Source: Caulobacter vibrioides (GTDB lineage: Bacteria; Pseudomonadota; Alphaproteobacteria; Caulobacterales; Caulobacteraceae). Taken from it: 64,000 bases of DNA. Within the stretch, counting starts at the first letter, position 1; every line of letters starts with the position of its first letter. Where the stretch lies: assembly GCF_002858865.1 (NCBI RefSeq), contig NZ_PJRR01000022.1:1-64000 (forward strand), given 5' to 3'. The notes under the pieces are model-generated. The model did no database searches. It saw only the letters and a list, made by a program, of their open reading frames with translations, and was not told where the DNA came from. A program made the translations under genes and the position numbers. Below, one piece after another: positions 1 through 9,520 of the stretch.

Positions 1-263
<263 letters not shown>

Positions 264-289
264 CGATCATCGCGACCCTGCTTAGTTCG

Positions 290-311
290 CCAGAAGCGCT
301 AGCGCTTCTGG
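290..311. repeat. 22-bp perfect palindrome behind tuf
   Basis: The left half is CCAGAAGCGCT and the right half is its exact reverse complement, with no loop. It lies 27 bp behind the tuf stop codon and overlaps the start of the tuf-tail echo at 309-332. It has no T-tract, so it is not an intrinsic terminator by itself. It could be a protein site, or a cruciform or RNA 3'-end element. Confidence 0.7.
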
Positions 312-332
312 TGGGCCAAGATCGTCGAGTAA
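309..332 (+). other. Echo of the tuf 3' end (duplicated last codons)
   Basis: Read in frame from 309, the codons give W-W-A-K-I-V-E-stop, while the real tuf end at 240-263 reads V-V-A-K-I-V-E-stop. The last 18 bases of the two copies match except at third codon positions (gcc/gcg, gtc/gtt, gag/gaa). This looks like a leftover of a second tuf copy, from recombination between the two tuf genes usual in these bacteria or from an old insertion. The match is short, so chance is not excluded. Confidence 0.45.
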
Positions 333-365
333 TCGAACGCTCTTAGCTTCGGCTAGAAATGCGAA

Positions 366-400
366 GGCCCCGGAGAGCAATCTCCGGGGCCTTTTGCTTT
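366..400 (+). terminator. Intrinsic terminator of tuf
   Basis: An 11-bp perfect stem GGCCCCGGAGA / TCTCCGGGGCC closes a GCAA (GNRA) tetraloop and is followed by TTTTGCTTTT. It lies about 100 bp after the tuf stop codon and before the DUF3857 gene. Confidence 0.92.
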
Positions 401-434
401 TGCAACTCCCCCTGATTGTAACTTCCGGATTGAC

Positions 435-2513
435 GTGGTGGTATTGCAACCTCGGCGCTTGCGCCGGCGTCTATCAGCTTGGGGCGGGCGAGTGTTTGGT
501 GAAGAGGGTTCGGGCGCACGCTTCGAGGTGGGCGCTCCGGGGGATTGGGTGATTGCTGCGCGGTTCGAGCCCAATCTAGAACCACCGAGTGACAGCATTG
601 ATGGAGGGCGCCGATTTTGGCTCTCCGACACTCAGATTGATCTGCGCTGCGGCGGCCAGGCTTGGTTTTCCAGGGTCGTCGCCGAGGTTGTCACTGCGGA
701 TGGCTTGCAGCCTATCGGGCAGATCAGCGTCGACTTCGAACCTTCTTACGAGCGTCTCATTCTGCATCACGTGCGCATCCTGCGCGCGGGGGAGACGCGC
801 GAAATCGAGATCAGGCCGCTAGTGAGCGTTCTGCGGCGCGAGCGGGATCTCGAGCGTGCGATGTATGACGGCCGTTACACCGCGCACCTCGTCGTTCCCG
901 ACGTTCGCGTCGGCGATATCGTAGATTACAGCTACACGCTTCACGGTGCCCATCCCAGCTTTCGCGGTCTGTTTGGGGCCGAGTTCGGGCTTCAGTGGTC
1001 GTGTTGGGTCGCGCAGACTCGTGTGCGCCTACTTGCGGATGAAGAGCGGACTTTCGACACACGAACGTGGAACGAGGCGCCCGCGCCCAAAGTGAGCCTT
1101 CTGGAGGCGGGCGGCCGCGAATGGCTCTGGAACGTCATCAACCAGCCCGGCGTCCGCTCCGAACAGAACGTGCCCGGCTGGATCCGAGACCGCATGGCGC
1201 TCCGGCTGGCCGATCACGCGACATGGGCTGACATCGTCGCGCTGTTCGCGCCGTCCTATGAGACATCCGGAGCGTTGCCAGACGATCTTGAGGCGCGGGC
1301 GGTAGAGATAGAGTCCCAGGCCGCAGATCAATCAGCGCGCGCGGTTGCCGCGCTCCGGCTGGTCCAACATGGGCTCCGCTATCATTCGGTCAGCTTGGGA
1401 GACGGGGGTTTCGCGCCGCGCTCCATCGAGCACATTTGGGCCGTCCGGGCGGGCGACTGCAAGGACTCGAGTCGGCTTTTGGCGGCCTTGCTTCGCCGCC
1501 TCGGCTTGGAGGCTGATCCTGCGCTTGTCCACACCTGGCTTGGACAGGATATCAAGGATGATCCGCCGGCGCCGAACGCCTTCAATCATTGCATTGTCCG
1601 GACTCGCGTAGCCGGCCGAACCTATTGGCTCGACGCGACCCGTTACCCACAAGGCGGCGCGCTGGAGAGCGTTTCGCAGGCCCGCTACGGTTGGGCCCTT
1701 CCGCTTGTCGAGGGAGCCGCGCTTGAGGCTATGGGGGAAGACACGCCCACACCGATTTGCGATGCGAAGGAACGCTTTGAACTCGAGCCCGCCCCTGATG
1801 GCGCGGGCCGACTGACGATTGATACACACTATCGTGGCTGGCGAGCGGACGACATTCGGCGTCGGTTGGCGTCGGAAGGCCCCGACGCTATCGCACGAAG
1901 CTACCGTGAGTACTACGAACGGTTCTTCGGCGCCGTAACCGAGCTCGCGCCGATGACGGTCGATGACGATGTGGAGGCCAACGTCATTCGGATTGGCGAG
2001 CGCTACGCGCTTGCGCGCCCCTGGGAACGGATCGACGAGAATCGGGGGCGCTTCCAGCCGCTCGACGACATCTTCGCACCGCATCTGACAACCCAGAGAT
2101 CCGCGAAAAGGCGTACGCCTATTGACCTTGGGACGCCTCGGTCCCTCTCGGTAGAGACCCTGATCAAGCTTCCTCATGCCATAAGGGTCACGCCTTGGGA
2201 CGATGTGTTCGAAGCGCCGGGTGTTCGCGCATCGTCACGGTTGGAGCCTGCGGACCAGACCGGGACCCTGTTCCGGCTGGCGCGAGGGTTGACGATCTCC
2301 CGAACTGAAGTTCGGCCCGAGGACGCTGAGGCTCTCTTTAACCTGCGCGAAGGCGCGATCAACGCCTCCGTCGTGATCACCGACACCAAGGACAAGCCAA
2401 AGGCGACGTCCGGCTTCCAGCTTGGCGAAGTTAATCTAGACTATCGAGTGATCTGGGTGGTCTTCTGGCTGCTGATCGTTATCGGTGGTCAAGTTTTTTC
2501 ACGCATAAACTGA
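435..2513 (+). CDS. DUF3857 / transglutaminase-like protein with C-terminal membrane anchor
   Basis: Two-domain protein of the DUF3857 plus transglutaminase-core type, up to 692 aa. The N-terminal part (about 50-250) is the beta-rich DUF3857 region. The transglutaminase core has a full Cys-His-Asp triad: C342 in AGDCKDSSRLLAALL, H385 in NAFNHCIVR and D400 in YWLDATR. A single hydrophobic segment near the C-terminus (VIWVVFWLLIVIGG) suggests a membrane anchor. The start is uncertain: GTG at 435 gives the longest frame, but GTG 492 and GTG 528 are also in frame, and clear family homology begins only around residue 35; none has a good Shine-Dalgarno. It stands alone behind the tuf terminator. 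The substrate is unknown. Confidence 0.82.
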   Translation: MVVLQPRRLRRRLSAWGGRVFGEEGSGARFEVGAPGDWVIAARFEPNLEPPSDSIDGGRRFWLSDTQIDLRCGGQAWFSRVVAEVVTADGLQPIGQISVDFEPSYERLILHHVRILRAGETREIEIRPLVSVLRRERDLERAMYDGRYTAHLVVPDVRVGDIVDYSYTLHGAHPSFRGLFGAEFGLQWSCWVAQTRVRLLADEERTFDTRTWNEAPAPKVSLLEAGGREWLWNVINQPGVRSEQNVPGWIRDRMALRLADHATWADIVALFAPSYETSGALPDDLEARAVEIESQAADQSARAVAALRLVQHGLRYHSVSLGDGGFAPRSIEHIWAVRAGDCKDSSRLLAALLRRLGLEADPALVHTWLGQDIKDDPPAPNAFNHCIVRTRVAGRTYWLDATRYPQGGALESVSQARYGWALPLVEGAALEAMGEDTPTPICDAKERFELEPAPDGAGRLTIDTHYRGWRADDIRRRLASEGPDAIARSYREYYERFFGAVTELAPMTVDDDVEANVIRIGERYALARPWERIDENRGRFQPLDDIFAPHLTTQRSAKRRTPIDLGTPRSLSVETLIKLPHAIRVTPWDDVFEAPGVRASSRLEPADQTGTLFRLARGLTISRTEVRPEDAEALFNLREGAINASVVITDTKDKPKATSGFQLGEVNLDYRVIWVVFWLLIVIGGQVFSRIN

Positions 2514-2727
2514 CCAGCCACCAATCCAGATATCGGCCCTAACTGTGGCGCCTGATCCGGCGGCGCCGCAACCTCATCGTCTACGAAGCCCTAGCCTTCT
2601 GGCGGATTGTCTCCACGCGCGCGCCAAGTTCATGCTCGGGTCATCCGCCTATTGATGGCGGTTGGAGCAAGCGTGCCACGATGTGATCGGCTGTACCGCT
2701 CGGCGCCGTCGGAGTAGGCTCCCCGCC

Positions 2728-3546
2728 ATGTCGCGTTCCGTCGCCGATCCCCGTCCCGCCCTGCAGTGGCGCGCCGATCAGGCCGTGCGGCCGATCGAGC
2801 GGATCACGCCGCGGGAGATCGCCGTCGGCCTGTCGTTCGATGGTCGCCCGCACACAGTGCTGATGGCCTCGCCGGAGGGTCTGGAAGACCTGGCGCGCGG
2901 CTTTGTCGTCACTGAAGCCGTGGCCGCCGCCCAGGATATCGCCGCGATCGACATTCGAAGCGAAGAGCAGGGTGTCCTGGTCGATGTCCGCTTCCACCCT
3001 GGCGCCGGCCCCCGCAAGGCTCGGCCGCGCAATCTGGAAGGGCGGTCCAGCTGCGGTCTGTGCGGGGTGGAGCGTTTGGCCGACGCCGTGCGCCCGCTGC
3101 CGGTGCTGGCGGCCTCGGACGTGACCCTGGCGCACGCCGTCATCCCGCACGCCCTGGCGAGGCTGGAGGATGAGCAGGCCCTGGGCCGCCTGACCCGCGC
3201 CACCCACGCCGCGGCGTTCTTCTCGCTGGACGGCGATCTGGTGTTGCTGCGCGAGGACGTCGGTCGTCACAACGCGCTGGACAAGCTGGCCGGCGGACTG
3301 CTGGGCGATGGGCATGACCCGACCGCCGGTTTCGTCGTGGTGACCAGCCGCTGCTCGTTCGAGATGGTCGAAAAGACCGTGCGGATGGGCTGTCCGATCC
3401 TGGTGGCGGTCTCGGCGCCGACCGCCTTGGCCATCGACCGGGCGCAAGCGGCCAACCTGACCCTGGTGGCGCTGGCGCGCGCGGATGGCCACGCGGTGTT
3501 CGCCGGCGAGGAGCGGCTCGTGGTCGCCGAAATGGAGACCGTCTGA
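2728..3546 (+). CDS. fdhD: Formate dehydrogenase accessory sulfurtransferase FdhD
   Basis: FdhD moves sulfur from a cysteine desulfurase to the molybdenum cofactor of formate dehydrogenase-type enzymes. The 272-aa product has the conserved redox CxxC (C109 and C112 in SSCGLCG) and the C-terminal block LLREDVGRHNALDKLAGG typical of the family. ATG 2728 is preferred over the upstream in-frame ATG 2662, which adds 22 arginine-rich residues before the usual family start. Its stop overlaps the ATG of the next gene (TGATG at 3544-3548), so it is coupled to the molybdoenzyme it probably serves. Confidence 0.93.
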   Translation: MSRSVADPRPALQWRADQAVRPIERITPREIAVGLSFDGRPHTVLMASPEGLEDLARGFVVTEAVAAAQDIAAIDIRSEEQGVLVDVRFHPGAGPRKARPRNLEGRSSCGLCGVERLADAVRPLPVLAASDVTLAHAVIPHALARLEDEQALGRLTRATHAAAFFSLDGDLVLLREDVGRHNALDKLAGGLLGDGHDPTAGFVVVTSRCSFEMVEKTVRMGCPILVAVSAPTALAIDRAQAANLTLVALARADGHAVFAGEERLVVAEMETV

Positions 3547-5834
3547 TGTCGGATCCCAAGATCCCCGGCGTCCGCGACTATGACGCCCCCGCCGGCGGCT
3601 GGGGCGCGCTGAAGGCCGTGGCCGGCGCGCTGGCCGACCAGGAGACGGTGATCGAGGGCGGCAAGACCCTGCTGCGCGCCAACCAGCCGGAGGGCTTCGA
3701 CTGCCCCGGCTGCGCCTGGCCCGATCCCAAGCACACCTCGTCGTTCGAGTTCTGCGAGAACGGCGCCAAGGCCGTGGCCTGGGAGGCGACGACCAAGCGC
3801 GCCACGCCCGAGGTCTTCGCCCGCCACACGGTCAGTGAGCTCCTGACCTGGAGCGATCACCAGATCGAGGATCTGGGCCGCCTGACCGAGCCGATGGCCT
3901 ACGACCCGGCCGACGATCGCTACAAGGCGATCAGCTGGGATGAGGCCTTCACCCGGACCGGCGCGGCGCTGAAGGCGCTGGAAGATCCCAACCAGGCCGA
4001 GTTCTACGCCTCGGGCCGCGCGTCGAACGAGGCGGCGTTCCTGTATCAGCTGCTGGGCCGACGGTTCGGAACCAACAATTTCCCCGACTGCTCGAACATG
4101 TGCCACGAGCCCACCAGCGTGGGCCTGCCGGACTCGATCGGCCTGGGCAAGGGCTCGGTGACGCTGGAGGATTTCGACCACGCCGACCTGATCCTGTGTT
4201 TCGGCCACAACCCCGGCACCAACCATCCGCGCATGATGGCCACCCTGCGCGAGGCCAGCCGGCGCGGCGCGATTATTCTGGCCTTCAATCCCCTCAAGGA
4301 GCGGTCGCTGGAGCGCTTCGCCTCGCCGCAAGACGCCGTCGAGATGGCGACTTTGGGATCCACGCCCATCGCCTCGGCCTATTATCAGGTGACGATCGGC
4401 GGCGACGCCATGCTGGTTCAGGGCATGATGAAGGCGCTGCTGGCGATGGAAGCCCAGGGCGGCGGCGTCCTCGACCACGCTTTCATCGCCGAGCACACTG
4501 CTGGCTTCGAGGCGCTCATGGCGCAGCTCGAGGCCCTGGACTGGTCGGTGATCGAGGCCGGCAGCGGCCTGTCGCGCGCCCGGATCGAGGAGGCCGCCGT
4601 CGTCTACGCCAAGTCCAAGGCCGCCATCCTCTGCTACGGCATGGGCCTGACCCAGCATCGCGACAGCTCCGGGACCGTGCAGCAGCTGGTCAATCTGCTG
4701 CTGCTGAAGGGCAATATCGGTCGGCCAGGCGCGGGGATCTGTCCGCTGCGGGGCCATTCGAACGTGCAGGGCGCACGGACCGTCGGGGTCTGGGAAAAGC
4801 CCCCGGCCGCGCTGCTGGACTCACTCCGCGACGTCTTCGGCTTCGAGCCGCCGCGGGCGCATGGCCATACGGTGGTCGAGGCGATCGCGGCGATGGAGCA
4901 GGGCAGGGCCAGGGTGTTCGTGGGCCTGGGCGGCAATTTCGCCGTCGCCGCGCCTGATCCGACCCGCACCTTCGCGGCCATGCGCCGGCTCGATATGGCG
5001 GTGCATATCGCCACCAAGCCCAATCGCACGCACCTGCTGGTCGGCAAGGCGGCGCTGCTGCTGCCTTGCCTGGGGCGGACCGAGATGGATATGCGCGGCG
5101 GCGTGCGCCAGTCTGTGACGGTCGAGGACTCGATGTCGATGGTCCACGCCTCGCGCGGTCTCAACCCGCCGGCGTCGGAGCATCTGCTGTCCGAGCCGGC
5201 GATCGTGGCGGGGCTGGCCGAGACGGTCTTCGGCCGCGACCCCCTGATCGACTGGGGCGGTCTGGCCAACGACTATGACGCCGTCCGGGCGCTGATCGCG
5301 CGCGTCTTCCCTTCGGCCTTCGCGGACTACAACGAGAGGGTCCGTGTCCCCGGCGGCTTCCGGCTGCCGGTCGGCCCCTCGGACCGGGTCTGGCGCACCG
5401 CCAGCGGCAAGGCCAACTTCCTGGTCTTTGACCCGAAGGGCGGCGATCCGCGTCGGGGCGATCCTGACGTCCTGCTGCTGACGACCCTGCGCAGTCACGA
5501 CCAGTACAACACCACGGTCTATGGCCAGGATGATCGTTACCGGGGCGTGTTCGGACGACGCGACGTGGTGTTCGCCAATCCCGACGACATGGCGCGGCTG
5601 GGCCTGGAGGCCGGGGCCAAGGTTGACCTCCTCGCGGCGTTTGATGACGGCGGCGCCCGGATTGCGCGCGGCTTTACGCTTGTGGCGCGCGACATCCCGC
5701 CGGGCTGCCTGGCCGCCTATTATCCCGAGACCAATGTGGTCATCGCGCTGGACGACCACGATCTGCGTTCAGGGACGCCAGCCTACAAGTCCGCTCCGGT
5801 GCGGCTGCGCAAGCACGAGGCGGGTCTCAACTAA
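3546..5834 (+). CDS. FdhF/YdeP family molybdopterin oxidoreductase
   Basis: A 762-aa catalytic subunit of the formate dehydrogenase-like FdhF/YdeP family, which binds bis-MGD molybdenum cofactor and is cytoplasmic (no signal peptide). It has the N-terminal cluster-type cysteines C53, C56 (DCPGCAW) and C70, the motif NMCHEP (C186), and C-terminal blocks such as LLLTTLRSHDQYNTTVYG typical of the molydopterin dinucleotide-binding domain. The position normally holding selenocysteine or cysteine in true formate dehydrogenase H is not resolved here, so the substrate is open; YdeP-type proteins have been linked to acid resistance rather than proven formate oxidation. It follows fdhD with a 1-base overlap and no partner subunits are nearby. 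Confidence 0.9.
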   Translation: MSDPKIPGVRDYDAPAGGWGALKAVAGALADQETVIEGGKTLLRANQPEGFDCPGCAWPDPKHTSSFEFCENGAKAVAWEATTKRATPEVFARHTVSELLTWSDHQIEDLGRLTEPMAYDPADDRYKAISWDEAFTRTGAALKALEDPNQAEFYASGRASNEAAFLYQLLGRRFGTNNFPDCSNMCHEPTSVGLPDSIGLGKGSVTLEDFDHADLILCFGHNPGTNHPRMMATLREASRRGAIILAFNPLKERSLERFASPQDAVEMATLGSTPIASAYYQVTIGGDAMLVQGMMKALLAMEAQGGGVLDHAFIAEHTAGFEALMAQLEALDWSVIEAGSGLSRARIEEAAVVYAKSKAAILCYGMGLTQHRDSSGTVQQLVNLLLLKGNIGRPGAGICPLRGHSNVQGARTVGVWEKPPAALLDSLRDVFGFEPPRAHGHTVVEAIAAMEQGRARVFVGLGGNFAVAAPDPTRTFAAMRRLDMAVHIATKPNRTHLLVGKAALLLPCLGRTEMDMRGGVRQSVTVEDSMSMVHASRGLNPPASEHLLSEPAIVAGLAETVFGRDPLIDWGGLANDYDAVRALIARVFPSAFADYNERVRVPGGFRLPVGPSDRVWRTASGKANFLVFDPKGGDPRRGDPDVLLLTTLRSHDQYNTTVYGQDDRYRGVFGRRDVVFANPDDMARLGLEAGAKVDLLAAFDDGGARIARGFTLVARDIPPGCLAAYYPETNVVIALDDHDLRSGTPAYKSAPVRLRKHEAGLN

Positions 5835-5887
5835 AGCGGTTGTTAGGATGCTTAAGGCCTAATGCGCGCTCTGGGGGGAGGGACCCG

Positions 5888-7036
5888 TTGCAGGCCGACC
5901 GTATCAAGGTTGAGGTTGTCGATGTCGCTGGACTGGGTCCGGCGGAGCGCTCGGCTTGGCGCGACCTGCGCGCGGCTGATCCGACCCTGGCCAGCCCGTA
6001 TTTCGATCTCCGGTTCATCGATGTCGCGGCCGAGGTCGCGCCGGGCGCCAAGATCGCGGTTGTCCGCGAAGACGGCGAGATCCGGGGCTTCCTGCCTTTC
6101 CAGAAGCGCGGCGCTCTGCTGCAGCCGTTGGCGGCGCCGATGAGCGATTTCCACGGGCTGATCGGTGCGCGGGGCCTGTCGGTGTCTCGGCTGCTGCCGG
6201 ACCTGCCCGGGGCGCGTCGCGTGCGGTTCGGCGCTCTGGTCGGCGCGAGCGATGAAGACCTGCCGGGCCTTGCGTCCCGCCGGGCGATGGCGGCGGTTCT
6301 TTCTGACGGCTTTGACGCCTATTTGGCCGGCCGCGACAGCCGCTTCCTGAAGGACAAGCGCCGGCGTCGACGTACGCTTGAGCGAGACCATGGGCCGCTG
6401 AGCTTCTCGCTCCAGCCCGCCACGCGTGACGACATCGCGATGATCGTCGACCGCAAGAGGGCGCAGATCGCGCGCACCCATCAGTACGACGTGTTCGCCT
6501 GCGGCTGGACCGTCACGCTGCTCGAACGGCTGGTGGACGCCAGCGCCGAGGATTTTGGTCTGCGGACGGCGACGCTACGGGCCGGGGGCAGGGTGGTGGC
6601 GGCCGAGTTGGGCCTGCTTTCCGGGGGCCGCTATCACCTGTGGCTGCCGATCTACGATCCGGAGTTCGCCCGCTACTCGCCCGGGGCGCTGATGACGCTG
6701 GATACGCTGGAGGCCTTGGCCGGGCTTGGCGTGAAGCGCGTCGATTTCGGGGTCGACGCTGACAGTTACAAACGTGACTTCGCAGACCCCGTCGAGACGG
6801 TGTTCGAAGGCCTCGTCGAACGACGACGCGGCGCCCGGGGGCGGCCCATGCGCGTGATGGGCGCGGCCCGCCTGGCTAGGCGGTTCGATCGCATCGTGGC
6901 GTGCGAGCCTGGCCTGGTGGGGCAGCTTCGAGGCGGTGGGGGCTTTATCGCGACGCTCGCCCGCCGCTATCCCCGGCTGGGCGCGGCGCTGGGCCTCGGG
7001 TTCGGCCTGGTGGGCCTGGCGATGCTGGTGGACTAG
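5888..7036 (+). CDS. GNAT-type acyltransferase, CelD/BcsL-like
   Basis: A 382-aa protein of the Acetyltransf_6 (CelD/BcsL) type often found with cell-envelope or polysaccharide genes. Supporting blocks are KDKRRRRRTLERDHG at about 155-170, GGRYHLWLPIYDPEFARYSPG with the substrate-gating region, and the acceptor-side GVKRVDFGVDADSYKRDF. The C-terminal ~35 residues are hydrophobic (LGAALGLGFGLVGLAMLVD) and may anchor it. TTG 5888 is chosen because a GGGGGGAGGG Shine-Dalgarno lies just upstream at 5873-5882; the longer reading from ATG 5840 runs through that signal. It follows the molybdoenzyme by 53 bp. The acyl donor and acceptor are unknown. Confidence 0.8.
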   Translation: MQADRIKVEVVDVAGLGPAERSAWRDLRAADPTLASPYFDLRFIDVAAEVAPGAKIAVVREDGEIRGFLPFQKRGALLQPLAAPMSDFHGLIGARGLSVSRLLPDLPGARRVRFGALVGASDEDLPGLASRRAMAAVLSDGFDAYLAGRDSRFLKDKRRRRRTLERDHGPLSFSLQPATRDDIAMIVDRKRAQIARTHQYDVFACGWTVTLLERLVDASAEDFGLRTATLRAGGRVVAAELGLLSGGRYHLWLPIYDPEFARYSPGALMTLDTLEALAGLGVKRVDFGVDADSYKRDFADPVETVFEGLVERRRGARGRPMRVMGAARLARRFDRIVACEPGLVGQLRGGGGFIATLARRYPRLGAALGLGFGLVGLAMLVD

Positions 7037-7148
7037 CCTGACCCCAACATGACTTCGCGGTCATGACCTCGAATTAAGTCGAAACCTTGTCGGCCCCTGG
7101 CTAGCCTCTCCTCATCGAATTTCAACACGCGTCCTTGGGGAGACACTG

Positions 7149-7988
7149 ATGCGGGCTCTGACCACCCTGGCTGTTCTGGCCATCGCCTCGACCGCCGCTG
7201 GCGCGGCCGCCGCCGCGCCCTCCGTGAAGATCAAGGACGCTGTCGCCCGCGTTGTGATCATCCCGGAGAACCGTACGGACGTGAAGGTCGAGTTCCTGAC
7301 CACCAACGCCGCTTTGCCGCTCACGGTCCGCCAGGACGGCGACCAGGTGATCGTTGACGGCGACCTGAAGATGAACCGGATCAAAGGCTGCAATAGCCGC
7401 AATGGCAAGATCTGGGTGAAGGTGCGCGGCGTGGGGGACGTTTCCTACGACAACATTCCCGAGGTCGCGGTCCGCATGCCTATGAACGTGAAGGTCCAGG
7501 CCGGCGGGGCGGTGTTCGGCGACATCGGCCGCTCCGACAGCGTCGAACTGGGCAATGCCGGGTGCGGCGATTGGACGATCGCCAACACCAAGGGCAAGCT
7601 GGAAATCGCTCAGGCGGGCTCGGGCGGAGCCAAGGCCGGCACGTCTTCGCAGGCCGAGGTCAGCATTGCCGGTTCTGGCGATGTCTCCACCCAGGCGGTC
7701 GCCGGCGACCTTGAGACCAATATCGCCGGTTCGGGCGACATCTGGGTGGCCAGCGTCAGCGGCAAACTCGAAGCCAATATCGCGGGCTCCGGCAACATCA
7801 CGGTCGCGGGCGGTCGTAGCCGTTCGGTCGACATCAGCGTCATGGGCTCGGGGGATGTCAGCTTCAATGGCGAAGCCGATGACGTCGATGTCGCCGTCAT
7901 GGGATCGGGCGACGTCAAGATCGCCCGGGCGACCGGCCCCGTGAGGAAGCACGTCGGCGGTTCGGGTGATGTGATCATCGGCCAGTAG
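7149..7988 (+). CDS. Exported GIN-domain (DUF2807-type) beta-helix protein
   Basis: A 279-aa secreted or cell-surface protein. It has a signal peptide (MRALTTLAVLAIASTAAG followed by an Ala-rich cleavage region). The C-terminal half is built of short repeats of the form (I/V)(A/M)GSGD(V/I), seen at least six times between about 170 and 275, which is the pattern of the auto-transporter adhesin head GIN domain, a right-handed beta-helix. A Shine-Dalgarno GGGGAGA lies just before ATG 7149. It is preceded by 112 bp of non-coding DNA and followed by a terminator at 8041. The role is unknown; envelope structure or stress is a family-level guess. Confidence 0.85.
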   Translation: MRALTTLAVLAIASTAAGAAAAAPSVKIKDAVARVVIIPENRTDVKVEFLTTNAALPLTVRQDGDQVIVDGDLKMNRIKGCNSRNGKIWVKVRGVGDVSYDNIPEVAVRMPMNVKVQAGGAVFGDIGRSDSVELGNAGCGDWTIANTKGKLEIAQAGSGGAKAGTSSQAEVSIAGSGDVSTQAVAGDLETNIAGSGDIWVASVSGKLEANIAGSGNITVAGGRSRSVDISVMGSGDVSFNGEADDVDVAVMGSGDVKIARATGPVRKHVGGSGDVIIGQ

Positions 7989-8040
7989 CGCCAGGCCGGA
8001 CCTTAAAGGCGGCGCTATATATAAAGCATGCTGCAGCGGA

Positions 8041-8073
8041 CGCCCCGGCGATGACCTCGTCGGGGCGTTCTTG
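8041..8073 (+). terminator. Intrinsic terminator of the GIN-domain gene
   Basis: Stem CGCCCCG (8041-8047) with CGGGGCG (8061-8067), followed by TTCTTGCGTT. It separates the exported protein gene from the ribosomal block. Confidence 0.75.
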
Positions 8074-8166
8074 CGTTCCGTGGCTTGCCTGCGGAAGGGA
8101 AGGCGCCTATCCAGAACCCGCCCGACGACTCGCGAACTTCAATTTGCGACGAACCGGACAGAGCGC

Positions 8167-8195
8167 TTGACGAAACCGATTCCGGAACGTACAAG
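8167..8195 (+). promoter_or_regulatory. Candidate sigma-70-type promoter of the S10 operon
   Basis: TTGACG at 8167-8172 and TACAAG at 8190-8195 with a 17-bp spacer. The -35 box matches the housekeeping pattern of Caulobacter, the -10 is weaker. It would give a leader of about 230 nt before rpsJ. The leader (8200-8430) has no convincing ORF; it holds a UUCG-capped hairpin at 8272-8285 (CCTCT TTCG AGAGG) and the attenuator-like hairpin at 8307. Confidence 0.5.
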
Positions 8196-8306
8196 CGCGC
8201 CTCTGTTGGACCGGCTGTGAGCTCTAGGGCTCAAACGCGGTTCGCGAGACGCCCGGACATAGCGCCGCCAACCTCTTTCGAGAGGGGTGCAATATCTGGT
8301 CATCAC

Positions 8307-8339
8307 CCCCGACAGGCGACTGTTGGGGACATTTGTTTT
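8307..8339 (+). terminator. Attenuator-like hairpin in the rpsJ leader
   Basis: A 9-bp stem CCCCGACAG / CTGTTGGGG (one G-U pair) closes a GCGA tetraloop and is followed by ACATTTGTTTT. The shape is that of an intrinsic terminator, but it lies inside the leader, about 100 bp upstream of the rpsJ start, so it may work as an attenuator for the whole S10 operon. Confidence 0.65.
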
Positions 8340-8430
8340 GCGGACGCTGCGTACGGAGCCCACCTGGGTTCCGAGTTGGTCTTTGAAATGGTTCGAGACG
8401 CGGGCGCAGCCCACTAGGAAACCGAGCGAT

Positions 8431-8739
<309 letters not shown>

Positions 8740-8752
8740 GGAGGGCCGATCC

Positions 8753-9520
8753 ATGACTCTCCCCACCCAACGCACCGGCGTCATCGCCAAGAAGCTCGGC
8801 ATGACCCGCTTCTTCGACGAAGCTGGTCAGCACGTGCCGGTCACCGTCCTGTCGCTCGACGGTTGCCAGGTCACGGGCGTTCGCACCGTTGAGAAGGACG
8901 GCTACACCGCCCTCCAGCTCGGCGCCGGCGCCAAGAAGGCCAAGAACACCTCCAACGCCATGCGTGGCCACTTCGCGAAGGCGGCCGTTGAGCCGAAGCG
9001 CGTCGTCGCCGAATTCCGCGTCGAGGAAAACGCCCTGATCGAAGTTGGCGCCGAACTGACGGCCGACCACTTCGTCGCCGGCCAGAAGGTCGACATCCAA
9101 GGCGTGACCGTCGGTAAGGGTTTCGCCGGCGCCATGAAGCGCTGGAACTTCGGTGGTCTTCGCGCCACCCACGGTGTTTCGGTCTCGCACCGCTCGCACG
9201 GTTCGACCGGTAACCGCCAGGACCCGGGTCGTACGTTCCCGGGCAAGAAGATGGCCGGTCACCTGGGTCAAGAAACCGTCACCACGCTGAACGTCACCGT
9301 TTGGAAGGTGGACGTTGAGCGCGGCCTTATCCTGGTCAAGGGCGCTGTCCCCGGCCACGAAGGCAGCTACGTGAAGGTTCGTGACGCCGTGAAGAAGGCT
9401 CTGCCGGCTGACGCTCCGCGTCCGGGCGCCTTCCGCAAGGCTGGCGAAGCTGCTCCGGCCGCTGCTGAGACCCCCGCTGAAGAGGCCCCCGCGGCTGCGA
9501 CCGAAGAGGGCGAAGGCTAA
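8753..9520 (+). CDS. rplC: 50S ribosomal protein L3
   Basis: L3 organises the 3' end of 23S rRNA next to the peptidyl transferase centre. The 255-aa product has [15 protein letters not shown] at the N-terminus and the central signature [21 protein letters not shown] block with the tip loop that reaches the active site. The last ~35 residues are an Ala/Glu/Pro-rich tail beyond the usual 210-aa core, common in alphaproteobacteria. ATG 8753 has TAAGGAGG 8 bp upstream. The stop overlaps the rplD start (TAATG). Confidence 0.97.
   Translation: MTLPTQRTGVIAKKLGMTRFFDEAGQHVPVTVLSLDGCQVTGVRTVEKDGYTALQLGAGAKKAKNTSNAMRGHFAKAAVEPKRVVAEFRVEENALIEVGAELTADHFVAGQKVDIQGVTVGKGFAGAMKRWNFGGLRATHGVSVSHRSHGSTGNRQDPGRTFPGKKMAGHLGQETVTTLNVTVWKVDVERGLILVKGAVPGHEGSYVKVRDAVKKALPADAPRPGAFRKAGEAAPAAAETPAEEAPAAATEEGEG

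Noticed and set aside
8085..8417. 110-aa open frame in the rpsJ leader
   Set aside because: No family resemblance, no ribosome site, and it crosses the promoter and the attenuator-like hairpin; more likely non-coding leader.
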